In this document: positions 42,971 to 54,758 of the stretch, piece by piece
Position numbering within the stretch: position 1 is the stretch's first letter
Layout: every line of letters begins with the position of its first letter
Assembly (NCBI RefSeq): GCF_000006405.1
Contig: NW_003216446.1
Location: forward strand, 166,417 to 230,416
Direction: 5' to 3'
DNA from: Perkinsus marinus ATCC 50983
Lineage: Eukaryota; Perkinsozoa; Perkinsida; Perkinsidae
DNA length: 64,000 nucleotides
Translations under genes and position numbers: made by a program
Notes under the pieces: model-generated
Told to the model about the DNA's origin: nothing
Seen by the model: the letters and a program-made list of their open reading frames with translations, nothing else
Database searches by the model: none

Positions 42971-44993
42971 ATATGGCAGTGTCGTCGGCAACAGGGGGGA
43001 ACTACTTCCAACCACAACGCTTCCCGGCTCATGCACCCGTTGACGCCCCAGCTGAGGATGGCGTTATTCTCTGCAGATTCTCCGATGATACTGGTAGAGT
43101 GTAGGATGCAGGGATCGAACCTGTGCCTCATATCCTCACAGATGAAGAGTATCCTGTTGCCAACATCACATTCAAGCTGTCTGGAATCGTCCTCAACTTC
43201 AACAACCATGATGGGCATCTTTCTCCCATAGGGATCGTCGCAACTCCAGGTTTGACGATCGTGAATGTCTCCGTTGATCACCGTGATGCATCCCAAACGC
43301 TCGCATAAAAACTCATAGCAGAAGTAGCTACGCTTACGCTAAGATATTAGACGACATTGACAGCAACACATGGCTATGACATCCTCTTAGCGGCCTACGT
43401 TCGAGTGTCTGGTAGCGGCCGACAGAAGCTTTTGGTCTACCATACGAGTCCCTACCCTAGATGTAACAACATAACTCGACTCGAGCTATATCGGGTGGTT
43501 AGCAGGCACGTTGAGCTTTGCCACCTCCGACGACTGTAGTCTTGTGAGTGCTCACCTCAAAGGCTGTGCATCGCGAGTTACGACGAGTGTGATGGGATAT
43601 ATTCATCCGCAGTACGACTATGTTCAAGAAGGAGATGATGCTTCTAGAGTCCTGTTCTCGGGCTGGGTAAACTTGAAGCCTTCATATCCCCTCGATGTGA
43701 TCCGATCAGGTCATCCAATACTCCCCAAACCAGCCACCACGCTATGGTTCGGACGGCGCTGCCAACAGGAAGTTCGTGGTTGGCTATGCTGACGTTACGG
43801 TGAGAAACAAGACTAGTGGTGTCTCCTTAAATTGGGCTACGGTTGTTCGATTACTACTACAGATCGGTTTTACGTCGTTTCAGTATCCTGCGTTCGACAT
43901 AGCTAGGCGTATTGGCAACGACATGGACGGCACACTGAGGGTCTTCTCCGACAAGACCAAGGAACATCGTGTGAGCCATATACTCTTACCTAGAGTGTCG
44001 GAGGACCGAGATGGGCTCCGATGCAGAGTTCGAGGTGGGAGGGTGACGGCCTCAATGAAAAGACCGGATCGTTGCTATTACGTGAAGAGAGACAATATAA
44101 TGTCATCAGTACGAATATTACCACGGAATCATGCTCTATCCAATCTGCTTATCATTTAAACTCATCTGTCATCACTGCAATGGAAAATAGGTGGTCCAGC
44201 ATTGAACAGAGCTAGATAATGATGTATTATATTCTGCCAATTTCCATATATGTTTTCCGATATTCAGCTGAGAATCCACTCGAAATAACCTCTTCCGTAG
44301 GTGCGCTGCTCTTCCTGCGCGGAGCCAATACGGCCGTGTTGAGGTTTCCATCGGAAGCCCACGCCAAAGTGTGGGCAGCTGCTGTCGAGATGGTCACAGC
44401 TGTACCTCTCCTCGATGAACTTCTCTCGTCCAAAGAAGCTAGGAAGAAGCATTTACAGATATTCAAGATGGTGAGCTGTGAGGGTTTTCATCGCTTCTAC
44501 CCCTGCGGCCACTCAGAGGCGATTCAATCTACATGAAGAATTAGCCAAGCTAGGCTCAGCCGCTACTACTGCTGACTTGAATTGTGAGACCCTCTTGATG
44601 GACGTGTTGGAAGAGGTGAACTTAGTATTCATCTACGCCAGTCCCTCATCTTATGATTTTGGATCTTTAGCCATTCCCGGCAAGAAGGAAGCCTCTTGGA
44701 TCCCAGAGTGTAATGGATAAGGCATCCCACTCCTCGATGCTGCCTGGTGAGTGGAAATGTCTCGCTACTAAGAGGTGGTGCTTCCAGAAGGTGTGTCGAC
44801 TGCACAGTCGTCCACGATATTGACGTATAAGTTGCCGGGGGAAGTCCTACCAGGGACGGTTATCATCGGTGGAAGCAATACTGTCACCACTACGGCATCC
44901 AGCGGCACCGTACTTGTTCATGATGCTCAGCAGATCGCTTTGAAGAGGGACGTTCTAGGTAGAGAGGTCAGCACTGATTTGAGTGCTGAGTAG
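42971..44993 (+). CDS. Unidentified multi-exon protein with a possible PH-like region
   Basis: Plus-strand exons include 42971-43090 (ATG; MAVSSATGGNYFQPQRFPAH), 43142 onward (ANITFKLSGIVLNFNNHDGH then LSPIGIVATPGLTIVNVSVD), and later blocks with ASRVLFSGWVNLKPSYPLDV, RKFVVGYADVTVRNKTSGVS and FDIARRIGNDMDGTLRVFSD. A block at 44255-44470 reads GALLFLRGANTAVLRFPSEA then HAKVWAAAVE, which looks like the end of a PH domain. The last exon ends REVSTDLSAE at 44993. The beta-rich repeats suggest a membrane-contact or scaffold protein, but I do not recognise a family. An intron at about 43091-43141 holds a tRNA-like element. Confidence 0.5.
43091..43141 (-). repeat. 41- to 51-base candidate intron with tRNA-3'-half-like element (antisense)
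   Basis: The minus strand reads GAGGCACAGGTTCGATCCCT then GCATCCTAC, with T-arm ACAGG TTCGATC CCTGC. The frame before and after is kept if the intron runs GTGTAGG to GATGAAGAG (51 bases); a 41-base version starting GTAGGATG is also possible. Confidence 0.6.
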
Positions 44994-46516
44994 GAGAATC
45001 GTATCACGGTCATCGTGATATTGTATTGAGTGGAGTCCAGAAGGCGGAATTTCCGCCGCGGAAAACAACGATAATTTGCCTAGTAAATGTTAACTGAGCT
45101 TTGAACTTCCCAGCATTACGCCGAATAGTCTGTGTTGCCTTTGAGGAATGGCAAGCCGTGGTGGCGACAAGGAGATTATGAACTGCTGAAGGTACTGTTA
45201 TCGAAGGTCCGAAGGAAGAGTGGCATCCTGGAGACTATGGTGGCGAAATCTTCACTCAGGCTAAGCCGGTGAGTGTCTTGTTGGCAAAGAGTTCACTGTC
45301 CTCGCCTATTCTGCTTCCTCTTGACCCGTTTCAGTTGGCTGAGGCGATCCCACCAAAAGGAAACATCCTGGTAACTCATCATATTCAGGACGACTCTGGT
45401 GGACAAGAATGATAGCAGAGCTGCTGTTCTGAAGGCTTTCGAATAGTTCATGTTAGTGGACTTTGTTACTTGTCGATCTTCATGCTAATGATCATGCTGC
45501 TGATGTTACTTTCTCCATCAAGTACTGTTGGCGTTGTTCAATTCGCCTGGTGTTGCCATCTGAGGCATTCCTCTGTTATATGAGAGTCCAACTGGTCTCG
45601 CAGCGCTCGAATGGTTATGAGGTTGATTAGATCGGATCTCTCTGATAGAAGTGCTCTGAAAGCAGTGGCTCGTGACAACGACTTGGTAGTTCCTCGCGAT
45701 CCATAATGAATGTTGAACACAGCTGAGTCTTGCGTTTGTCTAGGAACTTTCTAGTAGAAAGTCAAAGGCGCGAGCAGCACGAGTTTTGACCATCGGCGAT
45801 AGTCCATCGCTGGCCAGTCACCAGTGGTCACAACTTGTGGAAAACTGGTACTCCTTAAAAAATTGAAATTCAGATGACTCTTAGGACAATTATCGTAGAT
45901 CGTGTTAACAGAACTATCGCCGAGGCTTGCAACTCACTATACAGAGCAAGATATACTAGGATGAACTCAATACATTATGGAATGATTCAGCGAGAGTGCT
46001 CTCCTCACTCTGCTGAATGAGCGCTCGCAACTTGCCGTACCACTTCCAACAACTAATACTTTCCCAATAATTTGAGGACGGTGCTGAACATAACTCTATA
46101 GTTCCTGTGAAGCTGTACAGCTTCATCACCGAAGACCATCGAGAACGGATCAAAACCCTTGCCACGAGCGCGCGCCACTGTGAATGCAAATCGCGCGATT
46201 CCTCGACGGACATGCCTACGAACGTGCATACGTCGTTAGAATGAAAATCGGGGTTCCAGGACGGAGAAGGACTGAAGGCACGATGCAGATCTACAACTGG
46301 CTGCGCTCGTGCCAGCCTGTAGCCTCAGCAGCTGAGGCTCAACCCGATAAACCGAGAACAAGCCTTGTTTGTGCTCGCTTACGAGGTTGCACGCGCGAAA
46401 GTTCTTGATGGCATCGACGACCTCGATTCGAGGTCTCGGCAACTCTCCCCCCTCGTGTTTTGCACAGTGTGCAATGCACACCCCCGGTCCTTTCATTTTC
46501 TAGAAACATCTTTGTA
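44994..46516. other. Mostly non-coding; one possible exon remnant
   Basis: Plus-strand 45188-45270 reads GTVIEGPKEEWHPGDYGGEI before a GTGAGT, which looks like a single stray exon. A minus-strand 86-codon frame at 46236-46496 precedes the repeat family unit. Nothing else is supported. Confidence 0.3.
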
Positions 46517-48480
46517 GCGTGCTATTCTGTCGCCTAGTTCCAAAGCAATTTGGCATGAAACACGGCCTCGATGGCTTGCCGAGTTACGGGATTCAATGCG
46601 TGGCCGGCGCACTTCACAAATAGCCTAGTACAGTTGACACTCGGAACGAGTTTTCCAAGCCGATATAGACGACTCACCTCGTTCGGGAATCGTAAGAACA
46701 ACCGACTCACTAGGCGAATATCGACCATCCTTTGTCGCCGACAACGCGCTCGGACTGAGTCTTCATCTTGAGCCCCGAGTTCAGCGCCTGGTTAGGGTAG
46801 TACAATGACGGCAAGTCGGAAGGCTTCCAGACCATCGAGGAAACTAGTACTCATAACAGGGAACAGTAGTAGAAACTGAGTACCTAGGTAAAGCAGATGC
46901 GCCCGCGAAACGGTAAATTATAAGCTTCATTACGCACAAAAATATAAGTTTGTAAGGCTGTGACAAGACCATTGTCGAGCTGTATTCACGGTAATCTTCA
47001 CACCCGCCGCACAACTCATTCGAGGAGACAAAAAATGTCGCTATTCGAACAGGTTTTTGAGCTTCTCATAGCACGACTTCAGAGTCACCTCTGACTCTCT
47101 CTTCAAAGACCTGGCAGGTCTTATGGTCAGACCTGCAGCGCTTAAGGTCCTCAACAGCATTTCCTGGTCACGTATCCGGAAATGACACCGTTAATCCGGA
47201 ATAGAATGCTTCCAATATAGTATATTGGATAAACTAAGAATCCATGAAATGTCCGGTTGCCCGCTTTCGGATCTTCTCGGTGATCGAGACGGATGACCGA
47301 ATGCATAGCTGATATAATTGTAACACTCAGGACATATGAGGCGTGCCTTGAGGAAATAACAATGCCATAACGATTCCGATTTGGAATCGCGAAACCATCT
47401 CGCGATTCCAAATAAAAAAATCGCCAGCTTGGCGCCGCCAGGCTGGCGGCGCCAAACAGCCGTTACAACATCAAATGTTTTACAGAATAATTTACCGGGT
47501 AAATGTTACCCGTAGTAACTGCAACCGCAACATCTGGTGTTGAACACCAACTGTTGGCACTGGCAGTGCCGATTGACCTGTTGCCAACAGGCTCTTGATA
47601 CCAAGTTGGCACTGAATCCTTGATTGTGATATATTTTCGACGTTGTAGGACATAACGCAAACAAGATCTGAAAATGAAGTTGGTCAACTCTGAGTAGAAT
47701 TGACGAACTTGATCTTCAGATGTCATTCTTGATCCTGGTGAAAATCTTATCAACAACAGTGCTCTGTGAACTGCACACGCCACCTTATCGTGGGATTAAC
47801 TGCTGATGCATCTTGGTCAAATAGCCACAGCTGTCATCGGAATGTAGAGACGAATCGAGTTTAGGGAAGGTAGCGTGTGACAGAACTTCAAATTCTGATG
47901 TTAAACCTGAAGCTTTCGAGATAATTCGTGGAGTAAAGCGCTTTCTAGAGTAGCTCGTGAGAGCCTTTTATGCGGTCCGAGACATTTCTCTTGACATATC
48001 TTTGATGATCACTACCGATACTCTTGATAGCAAGATGGTAGCCTGCGTACGACTATCTGATAACCTGATTCACACATGTCGGAATCCGAAGTTATAGCTA
48101 CGCTACAACATCTCCATCTTTATTGTACATTATCATCGTTGAACTGTGCCACCCGTAAGAGTCTCACCGTAAGACTCTTACGGTGAGACATTCTCATCGG
48201 ACTCATCTAACTCGACGAGATAAACCACGAACATCATATAACTTTCAACACGGCACTATTCGAATATTCAACAATAGCTGCCTCTGAGCTACTCGAGAAA
48301 GTTTGCCGGTGTCGCAACCGAGCGCTATGTCCATCGACCACTCACTCTAGAGGCTCTCGACTCCAGCCCCGGAGCCGTTGATACTAGCGCTCACTTCCAC
48401 ATCGGAGTGCCAAATTATGGTAGAGTTTCTCCACCGAAAAATATGCAGACACGTCTTGTCTGCAGACTAAGTCTGCCAGA
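46517..48480 (-). repeat. Repeat family unit, copy A (about 2 kb, coding on minus strand)
   Basis: 46517-47345 and 47496-48060 match 60228-61640 closely, and 47826-48480 matches 51530-52205 more distantly. Minus-strand frames conserved between copies include VRLVSRLFLRFP, AGHALNPVTRQAIEAVFHAK and CLRYVLQRRKYITIKDSVPT. This copy carries about 150 extra bases (47345-47495) with two inverted repeats (GGAATCGCGA around 47380 and GGCGCCGCCAG around 47435). No terminal repeats or known transposase signature were found, so the class is unknown. Confidence 0.65.
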
Positions 48481-49292
48481 CTTTAAGGATGACTTTTTCT
48501 GGACTATAACTTTGGCTGAGGCACTGTCTCCGGGTTGAACACGCTGTGCGCAACATGTAGCCTGGTGCGCTATTAGCGCAGCGCTAAGTATTTCATCGAC
48601 AACCGCTTGCAGCTGGCCACCAGTAAACTTGGAAATATATTCTAGAATCCCCAGGGATCTCGTAGAACGAGTTTTGAGAAATGCAAACTCAACAAAAGGC
48701 TAAAATACTACGCGTACTGTACACGTTAGCGGAGCGAGATCTGTTCTCCATCTGAGCATCTGCTATTCAATAGAAGCTGCGTAGCTTAACTAGCTTGGAT
48801 TATGCGACTTCTCGCATCACTCAGCTATTGTGTTGTTCGTTCAGCTCAGTTGTGCGGCTTGTTGCCCATATTTCTTGCCGCTTGGCTCGTCTGGATGCCA
48901 CTTTTGCTACGCAGAATTCAACTTCTTGCACTAGAATGTGAAAAAAAACGTCAGATAGTTCACCAGTGTGTGGCACCACTACCCATGAAATGCCTCATAC
49001 GAGTTTGGATCACTTAAGTGATGATGTAAAAGACAATGCTCATCAATGCCTCACAGAATATTATTCCACGTCACGCACGCAGTACGAATAAGAAACGGCA
49101 ATGCGTCGGCGACGAAGCACCACTCGCCAGTCCATAAGTACCACATGGCAAAGCATAGCCCGCCGAGGATGCAAGCACGCCGCTTAGCATAGCATAGCGG
49201 CACGCCAAGCGCTCAATAGCAGGTATCAGAAAATGAGAAATAATGTTTCGGGGGTGACTGAAGAGTTGTGGACCCCTCACTCGACCCCTCAA
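48481..49292. other. No gene supported
   Basis: A 71-codon plus-strand frame (48802-49017) has a hydrophobic start and no motif. Confidence 0.4.
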
Positions 49293-50363
49293 TCATTCCT
49301 TGAGCTTGGCGACACCTATTTTTGCTCCAGCCCAGTCGAAGGAGTAGTAGTGACCGACAAATGCTGGTAACCCCAAAATCCACCCTTCACCGAAATGAAT
49401 GGCCAAGATACATACGTCAGGCTCGGGTGAAACGATGTATGCTCCAGGAGATATCGCAAGCGTAACATCGGCTTTATCGGGTATTCCTCTCACAGTGAAC
49501 CTCATCGACGGCAAGAAGCTGACATCTTTGCAGTCGACGCCGAAGACGTCGTCTTTTTCCATAACCTCGACCTTCTTCTTGCCGGCGGTACTAAGGAGAA
49601 CTATGACCTCTTCACGAAGCCGCTTAGGGATACTTATCAAGGAGGAACCTGTGTCAAAGATAACTGGCCCGGGCTCATCTTGCCACTTAGTTCCCACGGC
49701 GAATGCTTGTAGTTCGCCGGTGTGCTGCTGTTTGTCTGCAGTACCAATATACTCCAGGGGACCGTCATATTTACTAGCATCTTCACCACCAATAATAAGT
49801 TCGCCTGATGGAGAGTTCCCAGACGATAAGTAAACCGCAAAAACAGGACTATCGACGATTTCCGATGACAGTAGCTGATCAACAAAGCGCGGAAACGGCG
49901 GGTTGGTGTCCTGTGGTCCGAGGCCGACAGCTGCCCAGGCAGAGTGTGAGGCACCCTTCACCACTCCGAAGTCTATGTCCTCGACAGTCGCATCGTTGAA
50001 GTGGAAGTGCCCAGAAAATGGGAATATGGTCAGCGAAGATTTGTCAATAAAACTAATCTTCTTGGCGGCATTCAACTCATAAGACTTTGGTTTGCAGTCA
50101 TAACACTTGTAGAAAAGTTCATCGCACCGGCCGCCGGGGAGGCGTTCGTACCAAGTTTTCCATATCAACTGAGTGTACGGGCTCCCAGTATCGACGATGG
50201 CGTAAAGATCTTGAGTGTCGACCTTCAAGGGAGCCACGATGAATCTCCAAGGCGCCGAGCGTTTAGTTTGTTGTACGGATATCTTCAACCTGATCACCTT
50301 ACCACCACAAAAGTTCCCAAGGAGCACTCCGATACAGACAAGGGAGAAATGAAAGAGACTCAT
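49293..50363 (-). CDS. Pepsin-family (A1) aspartic protease, secreted, single exon
   Basis: The 356-residue frame starts with a signal peptide (SLFHFSLVCIGVLLGNFCGG). The two catalytic aspartates are in LYAIVDTGSPYTQLIW and GPVIFDTGSSLISIPKR. Between them comes a flap region and AAVGLGPQDTNPPFPRFVDQ; near the C-terminus WILGLPAFVGHYYSFDW closes the second lobe. The length and both DTGS motifs fit an active eukaryotic pepsin-like protease for secretory or vacuolar use. Perkinsus and relatives have many such genes, so a role in digestion or host attack is possible but inferred. It is intact although surrounded by repeats on both sides. Confidence 0.94.
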   Translation of the reverse strand: MSLFHFSLVCIGVLLGNFCGGKVIRLKISVQQTKRSAPWRFIVAPLKVDTQDLYAIVDTGSPYTQLIWKTWYERLPGGRCDELFYKCYDCKPKSYELNAAKKISFIDKSSLTIFPFSGHFHFNDATVEDIDFGVVKGASHSAWAAVGLGPQDTNPPFPRFVDQLLSSEIVDSPVFAVYLSSGNSPSGELIIGGEDASKYDGPLEYIGTADKQQHTGELQAFAVGTKWQDEPGPVIFDTGSSLISIPKRLREEVIVLLSTAGKKKVEVMEKDDVFGVDCKDVSFLPSMRFTVRGIPDKADVTLAISPGAYIVSPEPDVCILAIHFGEGWILGLPAFVGHYYSFDWAGAKIGVAKLKE

Positions 50364-51529
50364 GGCTGTTCAAATGGAGGTAAATACTTCAAAACTGATG
50401 CCAAGTCGGCCAAGTAACAGTCATCGTACTGAAGAAAGTCTAAGCGTTGGACTGTTGAGAAAATTCCGCAGATTCTATTCCACTCGAATTAGAGGCTACG
50501 CTGAATCTAAGCTTAATAAAGGATGACAATTGCACTTTACGTCAGTACAGTGTGGCTATTTAAGACAGGGCCCAAAGTGGAGTAGCGACTTCTGGCGCGG
50601 TAACAGTAGGCAGCGGCTTCGCAAATCGTACGCTCTGACCTTGGCTCGCGATGGCTTGCGTGCATCTCTCGTGCCCCGAGATGTTTACTCGGATAGGGCT
50701 ACGTGGCTAGCCCTATTTCGGGTGCTCTAGGTTTCCTGAGGTTGGTGGACTCTAGGTCCCCAACATAATTGTTCCACTGAACCGCCCATCCCTCCCCGGG
50801 GTGAGCTTTCATGGTGCTTCGTCTTTTTTGGGCGTTCACACCCTCAATCTACAGAGCTCGTTTGCTGGCTCCTCACGCGGTCACTAACTTCCATGTCTAC
50901 GTGGATGAAGGCCTTCGGTTCGGTGGAGCGTCCTGGCTCCATCGTAGAATCGGTATGGATGAAGGTCTTCGGACTTCCAGCAGACGAAGTGAGTCTGCTC
51001 CTGAGTCCGGAGTCGTAGTATTTCGCATCTCCACTCGAACTGAGTCTCAGCTACTGGGCCTATCGAACTTGGCATCCGATATCCAACACTCACTTGTCGA
51101 GTATCGTATATGACATATACATTTCTCGACAAAAACGGTTGTTTTACTGTGTAGCATGAAACATCCAGTGTCGCCGAGCTCGGACACGGGTCGGCATTGC
51201 CGACTCGGCAGCACCCTCAGCGTTGCTACTGAGTCATAGTGTCTCCTGGAGCTTGCTCTGAGCCCAAATGAAACACAATGTCACTTGCGTTCTTCGAAAC
51301 GCGCCATCGCTGTAGCTCACAGAATGACCACATGTGGCGACCACAAGTTCATGACATGAACTTCATGTGCGAAATGCCATCGAGCCTGATTCAACCGGGC
51401 TAACTCATATTCGCACCAAACGCGCTTTACTCACGTCTCAAACCGAGCGAAACAGCGTATCCTCAGTATAACTCTTCCTGATTCACCTATCATTATTCCT
51501 GGCATGAAGGGCATGCACTTCAAATAGCC
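50364..51529. other. Non-coding, palindrome-bearing
   Basis: Short inverted repeats occur, such as AGGGCTA/TAGCCCT near 50695-50725 and AAGTTCATG/CATGAACTT near 51346. A 100-codon plus-strand frame (50811-51113) lacks motifs. Confidence 0.4.
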
Positions 51530-52205
51530 AATGTGACAGCTGTCATCGGCATGTAGGAACGAGTGAGTTTAGGGAGGGGCGCATGTGTCGGAACCCAAAT
51601 TTGGATGTTTCAAAAAAATGCCATGCGAACCCCATGAGATGAAGCGTTTCTCTCTCGTGAGACCCTTGTGCGCGATCCGGGACCTTTCTGTGGAAGGCTT
51701 CCTCCTACATTATGTAGGTTACATATGACATCCTGGATAACCAATACCAATACTGCCGATAGGCAGATGAAGGAATCTGTACTACAGATTCTGTAGTACT
51801 ATCCAATATCCGAATTCTCACATGCCTGAGGAATCCTCAATGAGGATACTGAAAACCCGACATCATAGCTAAGCTATATCTCGCACCATAGCCGTGCACC
51901 AGAGCTATGCCATGCATCCGTCTGACATTGTCATCAGACTCATCAAACTCAACGAGATAAACCACGAACGTCATATACCTTTTGACATGGTGGGATTCAA
52001 ATATTCAACAACAGCTGTCTTTGAGCTACTGGAGAAAGTTTGCCGATGTCGCTGCCGAGCGCTCTTTTCATCGACCAACCGACTTAGAGGCTCTCGATTC
52101 CAGCAAGCCCCAGCGTCATTGACACTAGCGCTCACGTCCACATCGTACCTGCCAAACTCTAAAAGGTTTCTCCACCGAAAGTTCTGCAGACTACGGATGA
52201 CCCAG
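51530..52205. repeat. Repeat family unit, copy B (diverged, partial)
   Basis: It shares GACAGCTGTCATCGGCATGT and the block around GATAAACCACGAACGTCATA with copy A (48225) and the first block with copy C (61413). Identity is visibly lower than between A and C. Confidence 0.65.
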
Positions 52206-52507
52206 ACGATACGATAGCCTCCCCCCAGAGATCGCTGCGGACTCTATGAAAATATTGAGAGGACCGTATGAAGATGGATGTTACATCCAGGATGTGAGTT
52301 GCATTGAAGATGGATCACTGAGTAGTAATCCAGTTCATGCGCCTCAGTCGTTTACTGCTGCGGCGATGGGTAGTTCTGGGAGGAATGTTAGTTGATCGTC
52401 AGGGTGATCGCTCACGTGTTGGGTCCTTCAGTGAGGCAAATGGGCTGCTTCGAAGAGTGGTAGTCTTAATACACCCCAACAGGACCATTTTGCCCCACAC
52501 GGAAGAG

Positions 52508-52550
52508 GAGGTAGTAGTAGTAGTAGTAGTAGTAGTTGTTGTTGTTCACT
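52508..52550. repeat. (GTA)n/(GTT)n microsatellite at the LINE 3' end
   Basis: About eight GTA units then GTT units lie just beyond the LINE stop codon; on the LINE strand this reads (CAA)n(CTA)n, a plausible 3' tail. Confidence 0.75.
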
Positions 52551-52596
52551 GAAATAAGTCGTGACGCTTATGCGTATTACGACTGATAAAGTTAGG

Positions 52597-54754
52597 TTAA
52601 CCCAACCTAGTCTCCTTCACAAAAAGTCCCAGAGCTCTCCCTCTTTCCAAGGTAGCCAGAAAGAAGGAGAGAAACCTAATTTTCAGGGCCCCAGTAACCG
52701 GATCAATACGTTCAGGACCAAAGTACTTGAACCTCAATGACCTATACTTCCTGCAGTATACCAGGGCATGCCTAGTATCGTCCAGGAAATCACCAAGGTG
52801 ACCACAAACGTCGCAGTATGGAGAAACCGTAGAGTCCGACCTAGAGTAGTATCTTCTAGTGCGTAGCAAACCAAAAACCGCTTTCAAAGCATAAACCCCG
52901 TTCTTCATTTTTGCCAACTTCCTGAGCGTATCGACATGATGCCACGAACCCACAAAGTCTGTTATGGTGGTGTTGGTCAAGTACTTCAACCTAACCATAG
53001 GCTTCCTTGCATCTCCAAGCTTGGAGAGATAGGTTGTCGTAGTCCTCGCTGAGACTTCTACTTCCATAAATATACCGACTCGCGTAGCACTTTTCGCCAA
53101 AGCATCCACCCATTCATTATAGAGAGCACCATTGTGAGCCTTTACCCACGTGAACATAGCTCCAGTTTTCCGGATCAGACCACGAATTTCCTCAAGCAGA
53201 GTCGTGGATCTATCTCCTCTGATCGACATCAGAGCACTCTTCGAATCAACGGCAACCATACATCTTCTATTAATAGTCTTCAGGGCCATCTTTATCGCGA
53301 CTAGCTCAGCTTGCTGCACTGTGGCATGACTCGGCAAACAGTATAGACCAGCTTCACCAGAATGGTGGGAGATAAAGGCCGCACCTACTCTATGAGAACC
53401 ATCATCCATAGGAAATTTGCTACCATCCGTGTATACAATTGGTATAGTTCCATCATCGAGTGGCGGAGAACCATCTCCTTCTAGCTTGAAGCAACATGCG
53501 TCAATACCATCAGAAGAATGTGAAAGGGATTCCGGTATACCTTGGAGAGCAGTCACACCAAAACACCTTTTAAGAAGCTTAGTTTCAGACGCACCCCATT
53601 CCCTGCTATGGAACTTCCGTGCAAGGTATCTATTAGTGAGCGTCGAGACCAAGTCCTTGTCAGAATTCACCACCAACTCTGCCAATTTAGGGTTGGCACT
53701 TGACGGTATTCCAAGTATGACTTTATTAACACCACCATTCAGAGAGGTCAGCTGCTTCCTAACAGTGTAGCGGGAGAGAGCCCCTCCCCATGCCTCCAAC
53801 CCATAAGCTAATACGGAGATAATATGATGGCGAATGATCTCCCTAGCTCGCATCTTAAGACAAGGCTGTCCGTGCTTCGCTATGAGCTTCCTGAGGGTAA
53901 CCAACTGTGCCTTGGCCTTCATAACTGAGTGTCGAAAATGCGGGAGCCAATCCCCACTGAGTCGCAGCCTGAAGCCCAAATACCCAATCTCCTTCTTGAC
54001 CGGAATATCTTCAAAGACTGGAGGAAGATCCTCAGAGAGGATTATACTCTTTTCCCTGCTCATTCCGATACCAAGACTTGGCAAAATCAAACCAAGTTCT
54101 TCAAGACATCGCTTTATTTTAGTGCCAACCTCTACAGAATCGGACCCACCACAGATGAATATGGTATCATCAGCATAAGCCACCACGAAGGCATGAGGAG
54201 CAAGAGCCCTTATGATCCGTGTATGAACATAACGATATAAAAGGGGGGGAAAGTATCCCACCTTGTGGAGTGCCCGCGGACTGCTGCGTCATCCGAGTAC
54301 TGTCCTTAAAACTAACCAGACGACCATAGAGATATTGACCAACCACATTGATAATGGGAGCCGGCAGAAACTCCGCCAAAACTTCACAAATCTTCTCATG
54401 CTTTACATCATTGAAGGCAGATTTCATATCAATGGCCACACATGATACATGCCGCTTCCCTTCGGCCAGATCCTTGATGTGCTTAGTGACCGACCCCACT
54501 GCGGTGGCTGTGGAGCGACCTCTAGTGTAACCATGAGAACAGAAGAGCTCCCTATATAGCGGAGAGTCCTCAGGAATCTCACTCTCATACGAGAGGATCA
54601 GGTCCGTAAAAATTCTCTCTATGCACTTACCCAAGCAAGAGGAGAGAGAGATGGGCCGAAAAGCCTGGGGACCATGGACCTCCGGTTTTCCCTTATCGAG
54701 AAAAACCATCTTAACCCTCTTCGCAGGCAATGGATAGTGACCACTGCGTACCAT
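52597..54754 (-). CDS. LINE ORF2, reverse transcriptase and RNase H part
   Basis: RT motifs: GPQAFRPISLSSCLGKCIER, AIDMKSAFNDVKH, QSAGTPQGGILSP and the catalytic FVVAYADDTIFI. The first two frames overlap around 54170-54261, indicating one frameshift or a sequencing slip near TPQGG. RNase H follows: IPIVYTDGSKFPMDDGS, QQAELVAIKMALK, VAVDSKSALMSIRG and WVKAHNGALYNEWVDALAKS. A C-terminal Cys/His cluster (YCDVCGHLGDFLDDTRHALV) is typical of LINE ORF2. Confidence 0.88.
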
Positions 54755-54758
54755 ACTC

